From assembly GCF_031453555.1 (NCBI RefSeq), contig NZ_JAVIZM010000001.1, positions 1,247,001 to 1,311,000 on the forward strand: a stretch of DNA of 64,000 nt. The letters are read 5' to 3'. The DNA is from Bacillus sp. SLBN-46. Its GTDB lineage: Bacteria > Bacillota > Bacilli > Bacillales > Cytobacillaceae. Shown piece after piece: positions 1 through 10,396 of the stretch. Below the pieces are notes generated by a model. That model searched no databases and was not told the DNA's origin. It was given only the letters and a program-made list of their open reading frames with translations. Numbering within the stretch: the stretch's first letter is position 1; each line of letters starts with the position of its first letter. A program made the position numbers and the translations under genes.

Positions 1-195
1 GAAGTTGCTGACCTTACAACTGCACAAGCTTATATGCTTGACAAGGATCCTTCTTCTGCTTTAAAGCGTTACACAAACATGTCTGTATGTTGGGGATGTC
101 ATACATCTTCACATGCTGAAGGTTTAAGAAACGATGCAGGTTATGGTAATGATTCTGACGATCCAATGCCTGGTGGATTAAAATCTAACCAATAA
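1..195 (+). CDS. C-terminal end of a multiheme c-type cytochrome (partial)
   Basis: The frame is open from the first base and stops with TAA at 193-195, giving 64 residues. It contains one haem-binding motif, CWGCH, followed by an Asp/Gly-rich tail. The start lies outside the window, so size and haem count are unknown. The next gene is also a multiheme cytochrome, and the two probably belong to one exported electron-transfer locus. A hairpin follows the stop. Cytochrome identity rests on a single CxxCH plus this context. Confidence 0.6.
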   Translation, partial: EVADLTTAQAYMLDKDPSSALKRYTNMSVCWGCHTSSHAEGLRNDAGYGNDSDDPMPGGLKSNQ

Positions 196-258
196 TAAAA
201 AGCTACCAAATAGCCCCACTATTTAATAGCCCTGAATGGTATATTTAAGTTTAAAGGT

Positions 259-295
259 AACAGCTCACCATGGTGGGCTGTTATTCTATTTTTAT
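259..295 (+). terminator. Rho-independent terminator after the partial cytochrome
   Basis: Arms at 259-269 and 272-282 (AACAGC...GCTGTT) form an 11-bp stem with one G-U pair, followed by a T-rich stretch. The rest of 196-503 holds only a possible -10 (TATAAT at 392-397), giving a leader of roughly 100 nt before the next start. Confidence 0.6.
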
Positions 296-503
296 TAAAA
301 CAAAAGTTCACAATATTGTCAATTATCAACTTCACAAATTCGTCAAACATTCTTCACCTTTCTGTTATTCAATTCCCTTTTCCATTATTGGTATAATAAT
401 AACGAAAGTTAATGATCTTTCTTATATTGTGGGTGTTAAAATCTGATTATATTACCTAGCTCTAAAGTTACCGAAATTTAGCAAGAAAAAGGATGGATTA
501 AAG

Positions 504-2901
504 ATGCTAAAACATATTAAACGATACTTAATTACATACATCATAGTTCAATTTGTGATGAATATGGTCCATCCTGGTATTATCTTTGCCACAACAGATG
601 GTACTCCTCTCGTAAATATTGACAGTCCTAGTTTACAAGGAAAGACAGTCACTGTTTCAGGAACGGTGGAAGGTGCCCCACAAAATGCTGAATTAATTAT
701 TAAAGGGGATAATTTTACATCTGAAACCATTACGGTTGATTATGATACAGGAAATTGGTCCTATCAGTTTCCTGATGAATTTAGTAGTGGTGAGTATCAT
801 TATACGATTCTAGCTACCGTTGATTCGCAATCAACTCCATCTACAACTAATTTAGATTTTACTGTTGATGCAACGGGACCTATTATAGGGATAAACAGCT
901 CTAGATTTCAAAACAATAATGTAATTATTACAGGCACTGTTATAGATAATACACCTAGTAATGTCATTACAATGGAAATATATGATAACAGTATTCCAAG
1001 CAATCCAACAAAGATTAATGATGTAGATATTATAAATCCGACACCAACTAATAATCAGTGGACATTTTCGTTCCCAACCGAATTTGTGGAAGGTCCCTAT
1101 TATTATAAAATAAGGGCAACTGATTCTTTGGGAAATTTTTCTGAAAAAAGTTATACATTTTATGTAGGTGAATTGCCAAAGGTATCTTCTGTTAAAGTTA
1201 ATTATGCGGATATTGATCTGATAACTGGTGATAGGATTACACCTACTATTGAGTTGCTTAACAGCGAATATATGAATCATGTAACAACAAATACAAAAGT
1301 AACAGTTTCTATAACTGATAATATGATTACAACAGATACAATTAGAAATTCTATAGTGGTTTTAAACAGTGAAGGTGGAAAGGTGGATGGAGTAATTTCC
1401 CCACCTCAAAAGATCGGTAATGAAATTCAAGTGGAGTTTTTCCCCAACTTCATTATTACAAGCGAGCACAACATATTATATATTAATTAATCCATTGTTA
1501 ATTGATCAAGATCCGCAAAATCCAAATTGGACAGCAGACTCATCAGGTAATCCACTTTTACCAGTGATTAAAAAGTTTACTACTGAAAGAGAAAGTGATG
1601 TTTCTAAGATATCAGCAGATAAACAAGCGCTCCATCATATGAGTGATCCTCACGGGGATAATGGAATGAATACGAATACTTGTGGCAATTGTCATAGTAC
1701 ACATACATCTAACCTTAGGGATATTTCAGATGAACCAACCACCCAGGGTGAAAACCTGGAACAGCCCAATTTTAATTACTCTTCTTATAATTATTGTATG
1801 GCTTGTCATGACGGAACGGTTGCTCCTGCACCCGAAAATATGCACCAGAATGGCCATTACCCTGAGTACGGCAGTACTTCCCAAGGTAACGAAAAATATA
1901 GTGCTGGAGATTGTGCAAGCTGCCATAATCCTCACCTGACTTGGAGTAAGGAGAACCCGAATAGATTGAAGGATCATTTCGTTCATTTGCACAACGATTA
2001 TAGCAAACAAAATAACGTAAATTACCCTTATGGAAATAATCAGGAAGATGCAATTGATAGCCTTGTCCAGCCTTGTGAAACTTGTCATGACAGTGACGCC
2101 CAAAAAGTAAAAGATCAATATGTTTATAAGCATAAAGATGCTACCATACAGAATAATCCAAATTATCCAACTATCCAAAATGGGGTTAATAGTCTTGTCG
2201 AGGCTTGCGAGGGCTGCCACGAACATAAGAATGTTTCAGAATTAGTAAGATTGGTAAAGGAACATGATTCTATTAACAAAGACGATCTGATTGCAGTTAA
2301 CTATAAAATCATTCAATATGGAAGTTCTTCTGCGACTGGAGTAACTGATGATTATGGTCTATGTTTCAGATGTCATAATGGAAATAAAAAGTGGACTGAT
2401 AAGAATAATGTAGAGCACACAATTAGTAATATTAAACAATATTATGATGTAAATGAGGATACAGATCCAACAAAAGGTAGTCAATCAATGCACAGGATTA
2501 CTGCAATAGATGGCAGTAGCAAGCTGCTTAAAAGTGCTGGTACCACGGCAAATGATGGACATATTCCTTGTGCGGTATGCCATGATACTCATGGTTCGAG
2601 TAATATAATACTTCTAAAAAATATTTTAGGGTTTGAAGATAGACAATCGTTTGATGCATTAGAAACAGATAAGAATAGTTTTGGTGTGTTAAATGATACT
2701 AAGGAGCGCCAATTCTGTTTATCATGTCACAATGGTTCGACAGCAATATATGGTGTTAATGGAAGAGAACTTGACTCTAATCTTTCAGATGGTCATAGGG
2801 ATACAGATATAAGAGCATGTTCAGCATGCCATGGACTAGGCACAACACCTAAAGATAAGGCATTGAGCGCTGCTCATGCACCAACATCTGGGAAACCATA
2901 A
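504..2901 (+). pseudogene. Secreted Ig-domain plus nine-haem cytochrome, split by one frameshift
   Basis: Two reading frames join into one protein of about 799 residues. The first frame (504-1490) starts at ATG behind AAAGGATGG, has a hydrophobic export signal, then Ig-like repeats around residues 35-120 and 125-225. Near 1437-1445, in a run of five T followed by four C, the Ig-like fold continues in the other frame (from about 1440 to 2901). Removing one T gives a continuous VEFSPTSLLQ. The second part carries nine CxxCH motifs: CGNCH, CMACH, CASCH, CETCH, CEGCH, CFRCH, CAVCH, CLSCH and CSACH. Such a protein would sit outside the membrane and pass electrons along a haem chain. Either the gene is broken or the base is a sequencing error; a T5 tract is short for phase variation. 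The separate stop at 1488-1490 would leave the haem part untranslated unless it re-initiates. Confidence 0.75.
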
Positions 2902-2916
2902 AAGCCAGCAACAAGA

Positions 2917-2949
2917 AACGAGAGGAATGGATATCCTCTCGTTTTTTCT
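2917..2949 (+). terminator. Terminator after the multiheme cytochrome
   Basis: Arms AACGAGAGGA (2917-2926) and TCCTCTCGTT (2934-2943) pair perfectly and run into TTTTTT. Confidence 0.85.
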
Positions 2950-2985
2950 GTAAATAGCCCTAATTGTTTAGCTGATATTGGTGTG

Positions 2986-3504
2986 TCAATTTTCCTCCAA
3001 CACTTCCCTAAATTCCTTAATTTGTTTAAGCTTCTGATCTTCATTATCTAAAAGCATACTTCCGTATTTAGGAATCATCTCAAAATAACCTTTTTTTGTA
3101 TTGGTAACCGCAAACAAATACATTTGCTTCTCCTTTAATAAGGGGGACTTTTCGTAAGAAAGGAGATAGAATTTCCCTTTCTCTTTATAATATCCCCCAA
3201 GTTGATTGACCGTTATATCTCCTAGTAAGGCGCCTTTAATATTTTGTGTGATCCGTACTGAAAACTGGGTATTTTGAGTTCCTGTGTAGGCTTCATTCCC
3301 GACTTCCCTAACTACCTCACCAATAAATATATTGTCTACAGCTTTAGCCAGTTTTTGCTTGTCCTCATAATCGTCTTTAAAGGAATAGAATTTATTTATT
3401 ATAATAGCTGAGTCCATTGAATCAAAAAGAGCAGTAAAATATTGAATAGATTAGATTCCTGCCCCAAACAGAATAAGAGCAATAGCCAACACAACCTTTT
3501 TCAT
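2986..3504 (-). pseudogene. Exported protein of unknown function with an in-frame stop
   Basis: A good start exists at ATG 3504, behind AGAAGGGAT, and opens a signal peptide (MKKVVLAIALILFGAGI). Codon 18 is TAA (3451-3453 on the plus strand). The same frame then continues (SIQYFTALFDS...) into the long open part that begins with Met at 3417 and ends at 2986. Changing TAA to TTA (Leu) would restore a protein of about 172 residues. The mature part has a beta-rich pattern (FIGEVV, FSVRITQNIKG, GKFYLLSY) and no catalytic motif I recognise. Without the signal, a product starting at 3417 would stay in the cytoplasm. Either a real nonsense mutation or a base error. Confidence 0.6.
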
Positions 3505-3597
3505 TAGAACAATCCCTTCTATATATACCTCTCTCCATTATATCTCTAAGGGGAAATTGTTGTTTCATTCATCATGTGAATCTTTATAGAACTTAAA

Positions 3598-3632
3598 AAC
3601 CCCAGTGAGCCTGTATAAAGCCCACTGGGGTT
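3598..3632 (-). terminator. Terminator of the SEC-C protein gene
   Basis: Arms AACCCCAGTG and CACTGGGGTT pair across an internal loop. On the minus strand the stem is followed by a T run, just past the stop at 3640. Confidence 0.8.
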
Positions 3633-3639
3633 ACTTAAA

Positions 3640-5580
3640 TTATTTATTTTTCAACCATTCCGCCAGTCCATCTATTCTCTTCCACAAATGCAAATGCATA
3701 TCCGCATAGACAATCGCTTCGTTTTCATCACCGAAACCATAATAGTCAGGTGGATAGGCTGGCAGTCGTTTTTTGCCGACTAGATAAGGAATAACATATT
3801 TGTTTTCTTTTTTTGCTGCCTTTGCCAGTAATTGAGCCTTCTTTGTAAAACCTTTTTCACTCAGCTCAAGTAAGAGCTTATTGTATGCCCCATGTGCTGA
3901 CGCCTCATCATATTGCTGCAACAGATTTCTAGCCTTTTTATATTCACCTGCATCTACATAAGCTACGAACAGGGAGTAGCGAACCCCCTGGTTATCCATA
4001 GGGTTTAATTCGAGGAGCTCTTCATACTGAACGATTGCATCTTTTACATTTCCTAACAGAGATAGTGCTTCGGCATAATGCTGCTTCGCACGCATAAACG
4101 GTCTTGTTTCAGTTAATCCCCAAAAGAACCCCTTATTTTCCTTGAAAAACTCTTTACCTAGCTCTCTCTCTCCAGCCTGGATTCCTTTTTCATACATAAG
4201 GATGGCATCTTCAAGACTCTTAGTTTTTTCCGCCAAAATTACATAGGCATCGACACAATTTGGATTTAAGGTTAATGCGTTCTCAGCTAGCTTATACCGA
4301 TTTTTCCCCTCCGATTGAAGTGCATCGTATATTAGATTTCTAGCTCTTTCTTCGTCCCGTTTTGAAACCTTTCGAGCTGGCACTTTTGTTTTATTATTAT
4401 TTTTCCCACTAAGATCACTAGAGTGAGGCAAGCCAGTTTCAATCGCTTCTGTAGGGCTTTTTGTAGGGAATTCAATTACGGATGCCCCTTCTAGTCGCGG
4501 TATAAAGGGAGGAGAAGGATCGTTTTCTTCAGTCATAAGATCAAGCTCCATTAGTTGAGCGATATCCTCAGCTAACACCTCATCTAATTCAGAAACAATA
4601 GAAGAAATACTGCGTGCATTCACTCCATATTGTTCAGCCAGCTCCTTTTGTGTGTACATCACGTTCATAGGTGCAATCGTGGTAAGTAAATAGTGCATGG
4701 CAGCAGCATATAGATTAGGGTTTTGTATTCGTTTTTGCTTTCTTTGAACATAATTAATCCATAGAATGACCCCCAGGTCTACAATGGGTGGTGGGACAAG
4801 GGAAATCAGTTTTTCTCTTAGGATGTCCACCACTTCTTTATAAACGGGGGCAGGCCATTCGATTTCATCTATTTCTAGTAATCCACCTATCATCGGCAGT
4901 TCACTCAATACTTCCAAGAAGTTATCTGTTAAATATTCCTGTGGTGAGTCATATTCAGCATTCATGCTGCACTCCTCTATATAGGAGTAGGCATGTTCAG
5001 GCATGAGCTCTGGTAAATCAAATGCTGAAGGGAAGAAAACAAAACTTTGATCGTATGGAACTAAGATTCCAATGATAAATGAACCCTCTTTAACAGTGGG
5101 GGACAAACTTGTTACAATGGTATCGAGTTGTTCAGAATTAATTCCGTCCTCCACCGTCAGCTTATTTTCATCAATACTGATTACTTTGCCAGCGAGCGTT
5201 CTAGCAAATGTCCAGGTTTGTAAAATTTGCTTAAGCTTAGGGCGTTTTATTTTACCTATTTGGCCGTGGATAAATTTTTCAATAATTGTTTCACCGTCGT
5301 CAAGACCTTCAAAGAGAGAAAACCAAACGGTATGAATCATCTCGAAAAATTCACGTTCCTGCTCATCATCTAATTCACTCATTTCTTCAAAACTTTCAAA
5401 ATCATCTTGAAGAACGTGCCCAAAGTGGAGGTAAGCATAATGAAGGATTTGTTTTTGTAGTTCGTCAATTTCGCCTTCGATGATAGTAGTGATAGGAACA
5501 GCTTCACCTGCCCCGCAGCAACGTTTATACTTTTTCCCGCTTCCACACGGACAAGGGTCATTTCTGTATATTTTCTCCAT
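3640..5580 (-). CDS. SEC-C motif and TPR-repeat protein
   Basis: 646 residues starting at ATG 5580, behind AAAGGAGTGG. The N-terminus (about residues 7-22) is a SEC-C motif, [16 protein letters not shown], the zinc-binding tail module also found on SecA. The centre is unassigned. Residues about 410-560 look like tetratricopeptide repeats ([22 protein letters not shown], then AILMYEKG and [13 protein letters not shown]), which implies protein-protein contact. Location is cytoplasmic (no signal or membrane segment). The gene is transcribed away from prfB. In Bacillus subtilis secA lies beside prfB, but this protein has none of the SecA ATPase motifs. Precise role unknown. Confidence 0.75.
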   Translation of the reverse strand: MEKIYRNDPCPCGSGKKYKRCCGAGEAVPITTIIEGEIDELQKQILHYAYLHFGHVLQDDFESFEEMSELDDEQEREFFEMIHTVWFSLFEGLDDGETIIEKFIHGQIGKIKRPKLKQILQTWTFARTLAGKVISIDENKLTVEDGINSEQLDTIVTSLSPTVKEGSFIIGILVPYDQSFVFFPSAFDLPELMPEHAYSYIEECSMNAEYDSPQEYLTDNFLEVLSELPMIGGLLEIDEIEWPAPVYKEVVDILREKLISLVPPPIVDLGVILWINYVQRKQKRIQNPNLYAAAMHYLLTTIAPMNVMYTQKELAEQYGVNARSISSIVSELDEVLAEDIAQLMELDLMTEENDPSPPFIPRLEGASVIEFPTKSPTEAIETGLPHSSDLSGKNNNKTKVPARKVSKRDEERARNLIYDALQSEGKNRYKLAENALTLNPNCVDAYVILAEKTKSLEDAILMYEKGIQAGERELGKEFFKENKGFFWGLTETRPFMRAKQHYAEALSLLGNVKDAIVQYEELLELNPMDNQGVRYSLFVAYVDAGEYKKARNLLQQYDEASAHGAYNKLLLELSEKGFTKKAQLLAKAAKKENKYVIPYLVGKKRLPAYPPDYYGFGDENEAIVYADMHLHLWKRIDGLAEWLKNK

Positions 5581-5735
5581 CTCACTCCACTCCTTTTATT
5601 TCTCTTTCTTATTTATGTATCGGTTTTTATCCGGTCTTTTCTTATTTATAGTACCATTTTTGACATGTTGGTATATAAAAATACTTTATGAAAACCTCCC
5701 TTTTAAAGGATTTATTCTTATATTTTTGTCAAACT

Positions 5736-5765
5736 TTGAATTTTTTAGGGTTATCACGCTATAAT
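5736..5765 (+). promoter_or_regulatory. Probable promoter of prfB
   Basis: TTGAAT (5736-5741) and TATAAT (5760-5765) are 18 bp apart, about 75 bp before the prfB start. No other structure was noticed in 5581-5838. Confidence 0.5.
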
Positions 5766-5838
5766 GAATGAGAACTTACCAGCATAAAAAGAATAAACTT
5801 ATGATGAGACGCAATTATTTACTATAGAGGTGACGAAA

Positions 5839-6940
5839 ATGGAATTAGCAGAAATTCGGAATGAACTTGAGAAAACAGCTAAAAAATTAGCGGACTTTAG
5901 GGGGTCTCTTTGACCTAGAGAATAAGGAAGCCCGGATTGCAGAGTTAGATGATGACATGCTTCAGCCTGATTTCTGGAATGACCAAGAGAAAGCGCAAAC
6001 GGTTATTAGTGAAGCAAATGCATTAAAGGATCAGGTGAATGAGTTTAATGGGTTAAATGAGTCGTATGAAAACTTAGAACTAACCTATGAGCTTGTGAAA
6101 GAAGAAAACGATGAAGAGCTAAGGGCTGAGCTGGAAGAAGAGCTTCAACAGTTAAGTGGACGATTGAGTCAGTTTGAGCTGCAGCTCCTCTTAAGTGAGG
6201 AGTATGATAAAAATAATGCTATTTTGGAGCTTCACCCTGGTGCTGGTGGAACGGAATCACAGGACTGGGGCTCTATGCTGCTTCGAATGTATACACGCTG
6301 GGCAGAAAAGAAGGGCTTTAAAGTGGAGACACTTGATTATCTGCCTGGGGATGAAGCAGGGATTAAAAGTGTGACATTAGCCATTAAGGGTCATAATGCC
6401 TACGGCTATTTAAAAGCAGAGAAAGGCGTTCATCGATTAGTAAGGATTTCACCGTTCGATGCTTCTGGCCGAAGACATACGTCGTTCGTTTCCTGTGAAG
6501 TGATGCCGGAATTTAATGAGGAAATACAAGTAGAAGTGCGTACTGAAGATTTAAAAATTGATACGTACCGTGCAACAGGAGCGGGTGGTCAGCATATTAA
6601 CACGACCGATTCGGCTGTTCGTATTACCCATATTCCTTCAGGGGTTGTTGTAACATGCCAATCCGAGCGTTCACAGATTAAAAACCGCGAAGCCGCAATG
6701 AAAATGTTAAAAGCTAAGTTATATCAACGGGAAATTGAACGTCAGGAACAAGAACTTTTGGAAATCCGAGGCGAACAAAAGGAGATTGGTTGGGGAAGCC
6801 AAATCCGTTCGTACGTTTTTCATCCTTATTCGATGGTAAAAGACCACAGAACGAGTACGGAGAGTGGTAACGTTCAAGCGGTCATGGACGGGGATTTAGA
6901 TCAGTTTATTAATGCTTACTTACGTTCAAGAATTTCATAA
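5839..6940 (+). CDS. prfB: Peptide chain release factor 2, with programmed +1 frameshift
   Basis: The start is ATG 5839 behind AGAGGTGA. The zero frame runs 24 codons to CTT TGA C at 5908-5914, preceded by AGGGGG, which is the classical RF2 autoregulatory shift site. Translation slips +1 at CTT and continues with GAC at 5912, giving about 366 residues. The protein reads UGA and UAA stops. The SPF recognition tripeptide (RISPFD) and the GGQ peptide-release motif (GAGGQHIN) are both present. The shift is a normal control loop: low RF2 lets the ribosome pause at UGA and make more RF2. It should not be annotated as a broken gene. Confidence 0.97.
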
Positions 6941-6954
6941 GTCAAAATGTTAAA

Positions 6955-6986
6955 GTCTTTGTCCACTGTCGACAAAGGCTTTTTTT
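6955..6986 (+). terminator. Terminator of prfB
   Basis: Arms GTCTTTGTC and GACAAAGGC are followed by seven T. Confidence 0.8.
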
Positions 6987-7200
6987 ATTGGTATATGTGC
7001 CGTAAGTGATGAGGAAAGAAGGTTTTTTACAAAATTAACAAAAGGCTAATGAAAAACAAACTAACGGTAAACGCTAATAATAATTTTAACCCTTTACCAC
7101 GTCAACTTACTGGCATTTACACCATAATTTACCCGTGCTATACTCACTTTCGGTTACATGAATGAACATGGTAGAAGGAAAGATAGAGGGGAAAGTTATT

Positions 7201-8067
7201 ATGAATATATTAAGCAATCTGACAAAAACCTATCCTAGAACACGTATAGCAGTAGATTATGTTTTAGTTTTAATTGGCTCAGCCATTATAGCATTTGCCT
7301 TCAATGTATTTTTGCTCCCTAACCAAGTAGCTTCTGGAGGAGTAAGCGGGATAAGTACGATCCTTAAAACAGTGGTTGGCTGGGAACCGGCATATGTCCA
7401 GTGGGCCTTTAATATCCCATTATTTATTGCCGGCGTTATTCTTTTAGGAAAGCAATTTGGAGTAAAAACATTGGTAGGCACCATTTTTTTACCTATGGTC
7501 GTTTTTCTCACAAACAATATAGAGCCATGGACACATGATGCTCTTCTTGGTGCATTGTTTGGCGGAATAGGTGTTGGCCTGGGACTTGGCATTGTATTTA
7601 GGGGAAATGCATCCACTGGTGGAACGGATCTTGCTGCTCAAATTATTAATAAGTATACAGGCTTCACATTAGGTAGATGTGTAGTGATGATTGATGGATT
7701 AATTGTCCTTACCGCTGCCATTGTGTTTGACATTGAAAAGGGTTTATATGCATTGATTGCTCTTTATGTTACCAGTAAAACGATTGATTTGATTCAGGTT
7801 GGATTTGGTAGGTCGAAAATGGCAATGATTATTACTAATAAGCAGGAAGAAGTTCGTGAAGGAATTTTGAATAAAATTGACCGTGGAGTGACAAAACTAT
7901 CAGCATATGGTGGATTTACTGACCATGAGCGGCCTGTTCTTATGTGTGTTGTCGATCAAACGGAGTTCACAAAATTGAAACATTTGGTCAAAACCCTTGA
8001 TCCGTCTGCATTTGTCGTTGTTATGGACGCTGCGGAGGTACTTGGGGAGGGTTTCAAACGGGAATAG
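7201..8067 (+). CDS. YitT-family membrane protein
   Basis: 289 residues starting at ATG 7201, chosen because AGAGGGGAAAG lies 8 bp upstream; an in-frame upstream ATG at 7162 lacks such a site. About five or six hydrophobic segments cover residues 15-190, with the family-typical ASGGVSGIS and GNASTGGTD loops. A soluble C-terminal domain (about 205-285) resembles DUF2179. B. subtilis has a homologue (YvjA) in this neighbourhood. The transported substrate, if any, is unknown. Confidence 0.85.
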   Translation: MNILSNLTKTYPRTRIAVDYVLVLIGSAIIAFAFNVFLLPNQVASGGVSGISTILKTVVGWEPAYVQWAFNIPLFIAGVILLGKQFGVKTLVGTIFLPMVVFLTNNIEPWTHDALLGALFGGIGVGLGLGIVFRGNASTGGTDLAAQIINKYTGFTLGRCVVMIDGLIVLTAAIVFDIEKGLYALIALYVTSKTIDLIQVGFGRSKMAMIITNKQEEVREGILNKIDRGVTKLSAYGGFTDHERPVLMCVVDQTEFTKLKHLVKTLDPSAFVVVMDAAEVLGEGFKRE

Positions 8068-8119
8068 TCATTGGTATAATAACACAATGATGGTATTAAT
8101 TTCTTGAGGGGGTATTGTG

Positions 8120-8461
8120 ATGAAGAAGAAGCTACTAACATTGCTTTTGGGAACATCCCTAGTAATGGGTCTTGCTGCTTGTGGGGGCGGCGATGACGAA
8201 ACCAAAGACACAGGGAATGGCGGTACTGAAACTGCACAAGCAGGCGATGCACAAAAGATTTACGACCAAAAATGCTCTAGTTGTCATGGTGGCGATATGA
8301 AGGGTGGAATGGGTCCTAACCTAACACAGGTTGGATCAAAGTACTCTAAAGATGAAATTTTAGATATTCTCAAAAATGGCAAATCAGGCGGAATGCCAGC
8401 AGGTTTAGTTTCAGGTGATGCAGCAAATCAAGTGGCCGACTGGCTAGCAGCTAAAAAGTAA
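8120..8461 (+). CDS. cccB: Membrane-anchored cytochrome c551
   Basis: About 113 residues. A lipoprotein signal with lipobox LAAC (Cys about residue 22) is followed by an acidic linker and a single-haem cytochrome c domain with CSSCH and a downstream Met (GGMPAG) fit for the second axial ligand. It carries electrons on the outer membrane face to a terminal oxidase or reductase. Two adjacent starts are possible, GTG 8117 and ATG 8120; the GAGGGGG site fits either. Gene order before ftsE matches B. subtilis cccB. It is also a plausible electron donor for the denitrification genes further on (inference). Confidence 0.9.
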   Translation: MKKKLLTLLLGTSLVMGLAACGGGDDETKDTGNGGTETAQAGDAQKIYDQKCSSCHGGDMKGGMGPNLTQVGSKYSKDEILDILKNGKSGGMPAGLVSGDAANQVADWLAAKK

Positions 8462-8470
8462 AGAATAAAA

Positions 8471-8506
8471 AACGTTCTGTAGAAGTTAGCAGAACGTTTT
8501 TTTTAT
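8471..8506 (+). terminator. Terminator of cccB
   Basis: AACGTTCTG and CAGAACGTT arms, then eight T. The following 8507-8726 holds a TATAAT at 8607-8612 that could serve ftsEX. Confidence 0.85.
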
Positions 8507-8726
8507 TTTAGTGAAATTAGCTGATTTTGTCTGATTTTGTCAGGTTTTGTATCCTTTGAAAAGAAACTGTAATATTTTTACCGCTTTTTTTAGCGATTTA
8601 TGATGTTATAATAAATCTATGCGAAATTATGCACATATTGTTGTGGATTTTGGTTTGTTTTGCAAATAAATAAAGATTCTTGTCGAATATCCTTTTTGAT
8701 GAAATCTTTAACTATAGGTGATAACA

Positions 8727-9413
8727 ATGATAGAACTACAAGAAGTATATAAAAAGTACCCGAATGGTGTTACCGCCATTAACGGGATTGACGTCAGAAT
8801 TAATCAGGGCGAATTTGTTTATGTTGTCGGACCAAGTGGTGCTGGGAAATCCACTTTTATTAAAATGATGTATCGAGAAGAGACCCCTACTACTGGGACT
8901 ATTATGATTAATGGCGTCAATCTAGCCAAGCTGAAAATGAAGAAGGTTCCTTTATTCAGGAGAAATCTAGGCGTTGTCTTCCAAGACTTTAAACTACTTC
9001 AAAATCTAACAGTCTATGAGAATGTTGCCTTTGCACTTGAAGTAATTGAGGCGCAGCCAAAGGTTATTAGAAAACGTGTCATGGAAGTTCTTGACCTTGT
9101 GGGTCTTAAGCATAAAATTAAGATGCTTCCTGGCGAGCTTTCTGGTGGAGAACAGCAACGTGTCTCTATTGCACGCTCGATCGTCAACTCACCTAAAATA
9201 GTGATTGCGGATGAGCCTACAGGTAACCTTGACCCTGAAACATCATGGGAAATCATGAACATCTTTGAAGAAATTAATGCCAGAGGAACAACGATTGTTA
9301 TGGCAACTCATAACAGAGAAATCGTAAATACACTAAAGCATCGCGTTATTGCCATAGAAAGCGGGAAAATTGCACGTGATGAGCAAAGAGGGGAGTACGG
9401 TTATGAAAATTAG
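8727..9413 (+). CDS. ftsE: Cell-division ABC ATPase FtsE
   Basis: 228 residues; ATG 8727 is preferred over GTG 8718 because the ATAGGTGATAA site precedes it. Walker A is GPSGAGKS, the signature is LSGGEQQR and Walker B is IVIADEPTGNLDP. FtsE with FtsX forms a membrane complex that controls peptidoglycan hydrolases instead of transporting a solute. The gene overlaps ftsX by 11 bp, so translation is coupled. In this operon-like block the M23 hydrolase next door is a likely effector. Confidence 0.97.
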   Translation: MIELQEVYKKYPNGVTAINGIDVRINQGEFVYVVGPSGAGKSTFIKMMYREETPTTGTIMINGVNLAKLKMKKVPLFRRNLGVVFQDFKLLQNLTVYENVAFALEVIEAQPKVIRKRVMEVLDLVGLKHKIKMLPGELSGGEQQRVSIARSIVNSPKIVIADEPTGNLDPETSWEIMNIFEEINARGTTIVMATHNREIVNTLKHRVIAIESGKIARDEQRGEYGYEN

Positions 9414-10296
9414 AACTGTTGGCCGTCATGCCCGAGAAAGTTTAAAAAGTATATCTAGAAATGGATGGATGACCTTTGCATCCGTAAGTGCAGTTACAGT
9501 TACTTTGATTTTAGTCGGTGTCTTTTTCGTTATTATGATGAATCTAAATAGAGTGGCACAAACCATTGAACAGGACGTGGAAATTCGCGTTCACATCGAT
9601 TTTGCTGCAAATAAACAAGATCAGCAAGCTTTGAAAAGTGAGATTGAAAGAATTCCCGAAGTGAAAAGTGTAAAATTTTCACCTAAAACGAAGGAATTAG
9701 ATAACCTTGTGAAAAGCTTAGGTGAGGATGGAAAAGCCTTTAAGCTTTTTGAACAAGATAATCCACTAAACGATGTATTTATCGTAAAAACGAAAAAACC
9801 GACTGATACAATGAAAGTCGCTAAGAAAATAGAAAAAGTAAACTTTGTTGCTAAGGTAAAATACGGGCAAGGTAAGGTTGAAAAGTTATTTAAATTTATC
9901 AAGGCGAGCCGTAACGTAGGAATTGTCTTAATTATAGGCTTGTTCTTTACTGCAATATTCTTAATCTCTAATACTATTAAAATAACTATTATTGCTAGAA
10001 GAAGAGAAATTAAGATTATGAGATTAGTTGGAGCAACGAACTCCTTTATCCGCTGGCCGTTTTTACTAGAAGGTTTATGGCTTGGTATTATGGGCTCGAT
10101 TTTGCCAATTATCCTCATTTCCATTGCGTACTACCGTGCATATGATTATATTGGCCCAAAGCTTGCAGGAACCTTCATTAAAATCCTGCCAGTTGACCCG
10201 TTTGTTTACCAGGTTTCCGGTATTTTGATGTTAATGGGAGCTTTAATTGGGGTATGGGGCAGTGTAATGTCCGTAAGAAAGTTCTTGAAAGTGTAG
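9403..10296 (+). CDS. ftsX: Cell-division permease-like FtsX
   Basis: 297 residues from ATG 9403, behind AGAGGGGAG within the end of ftsE. Topology is typical: TM1 near residues 20-42, a large extracellular loop (about 45-165), then three segments near 170-192, 220-243 and 262-290. The loop is the part known in the family to contact murein hydrolases. A GGAAGGGCC/GGCCCTTCC hairpin (10305-10332) follows, without a T run. Confidence 0.95.
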   Translation: MKIRTVGRHARESLKSISRNGWMTFASVSAVTVTLILVGVFFVIMMNLNRVAQTIEQDVEIRVHIDFAANKQDQQALKSEIERIPEVKSVKFSPKTKELDNLVKSLGEDGKAFKLFEQDNPLNDVFIVKTKKPTDTMKVAKKIEKVNFVAKVKYGQGKVEKLFKFIKASRNVGIVLIIGLFFTAIFLISNTIKITIIARRREIKIMRLVGATNSFIRWPFLLEGLWLGIMGSILPIILISIAYYRAYDYIGPKLAGTFIKILPVDPFVYQVSGILMLMGALIGVWGSVMSVRKFLKV

Positions 10297-10396
10297 TCTT
10301 TTTCAGGAAGGGCCGAACGCCAGGCCCTTCCTATTTGCTAGAGTTCAAACATAGATAAAGATTTACATAAAAAGAGATGGAGGGAAGTATGCGGAA

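Noticed and set aside
1437..1446. Phase-variation tract in the cytochrome gene
   Set aside because: A T5-C4 run is too short for efficient slippage; error or simple mutation is more likely.
3451..3453. Recoded stop (as in cadA)
   Set aside because: The codon is TAA, not TGA, so selenocysteine is excluded and no readthrough context is seen.
5839..5956. prfB as a frameshifted pseudogene
   Set aside because: CTT TGA C with an upstream AGGGGG is the known programmed +1 site of release factor 2.
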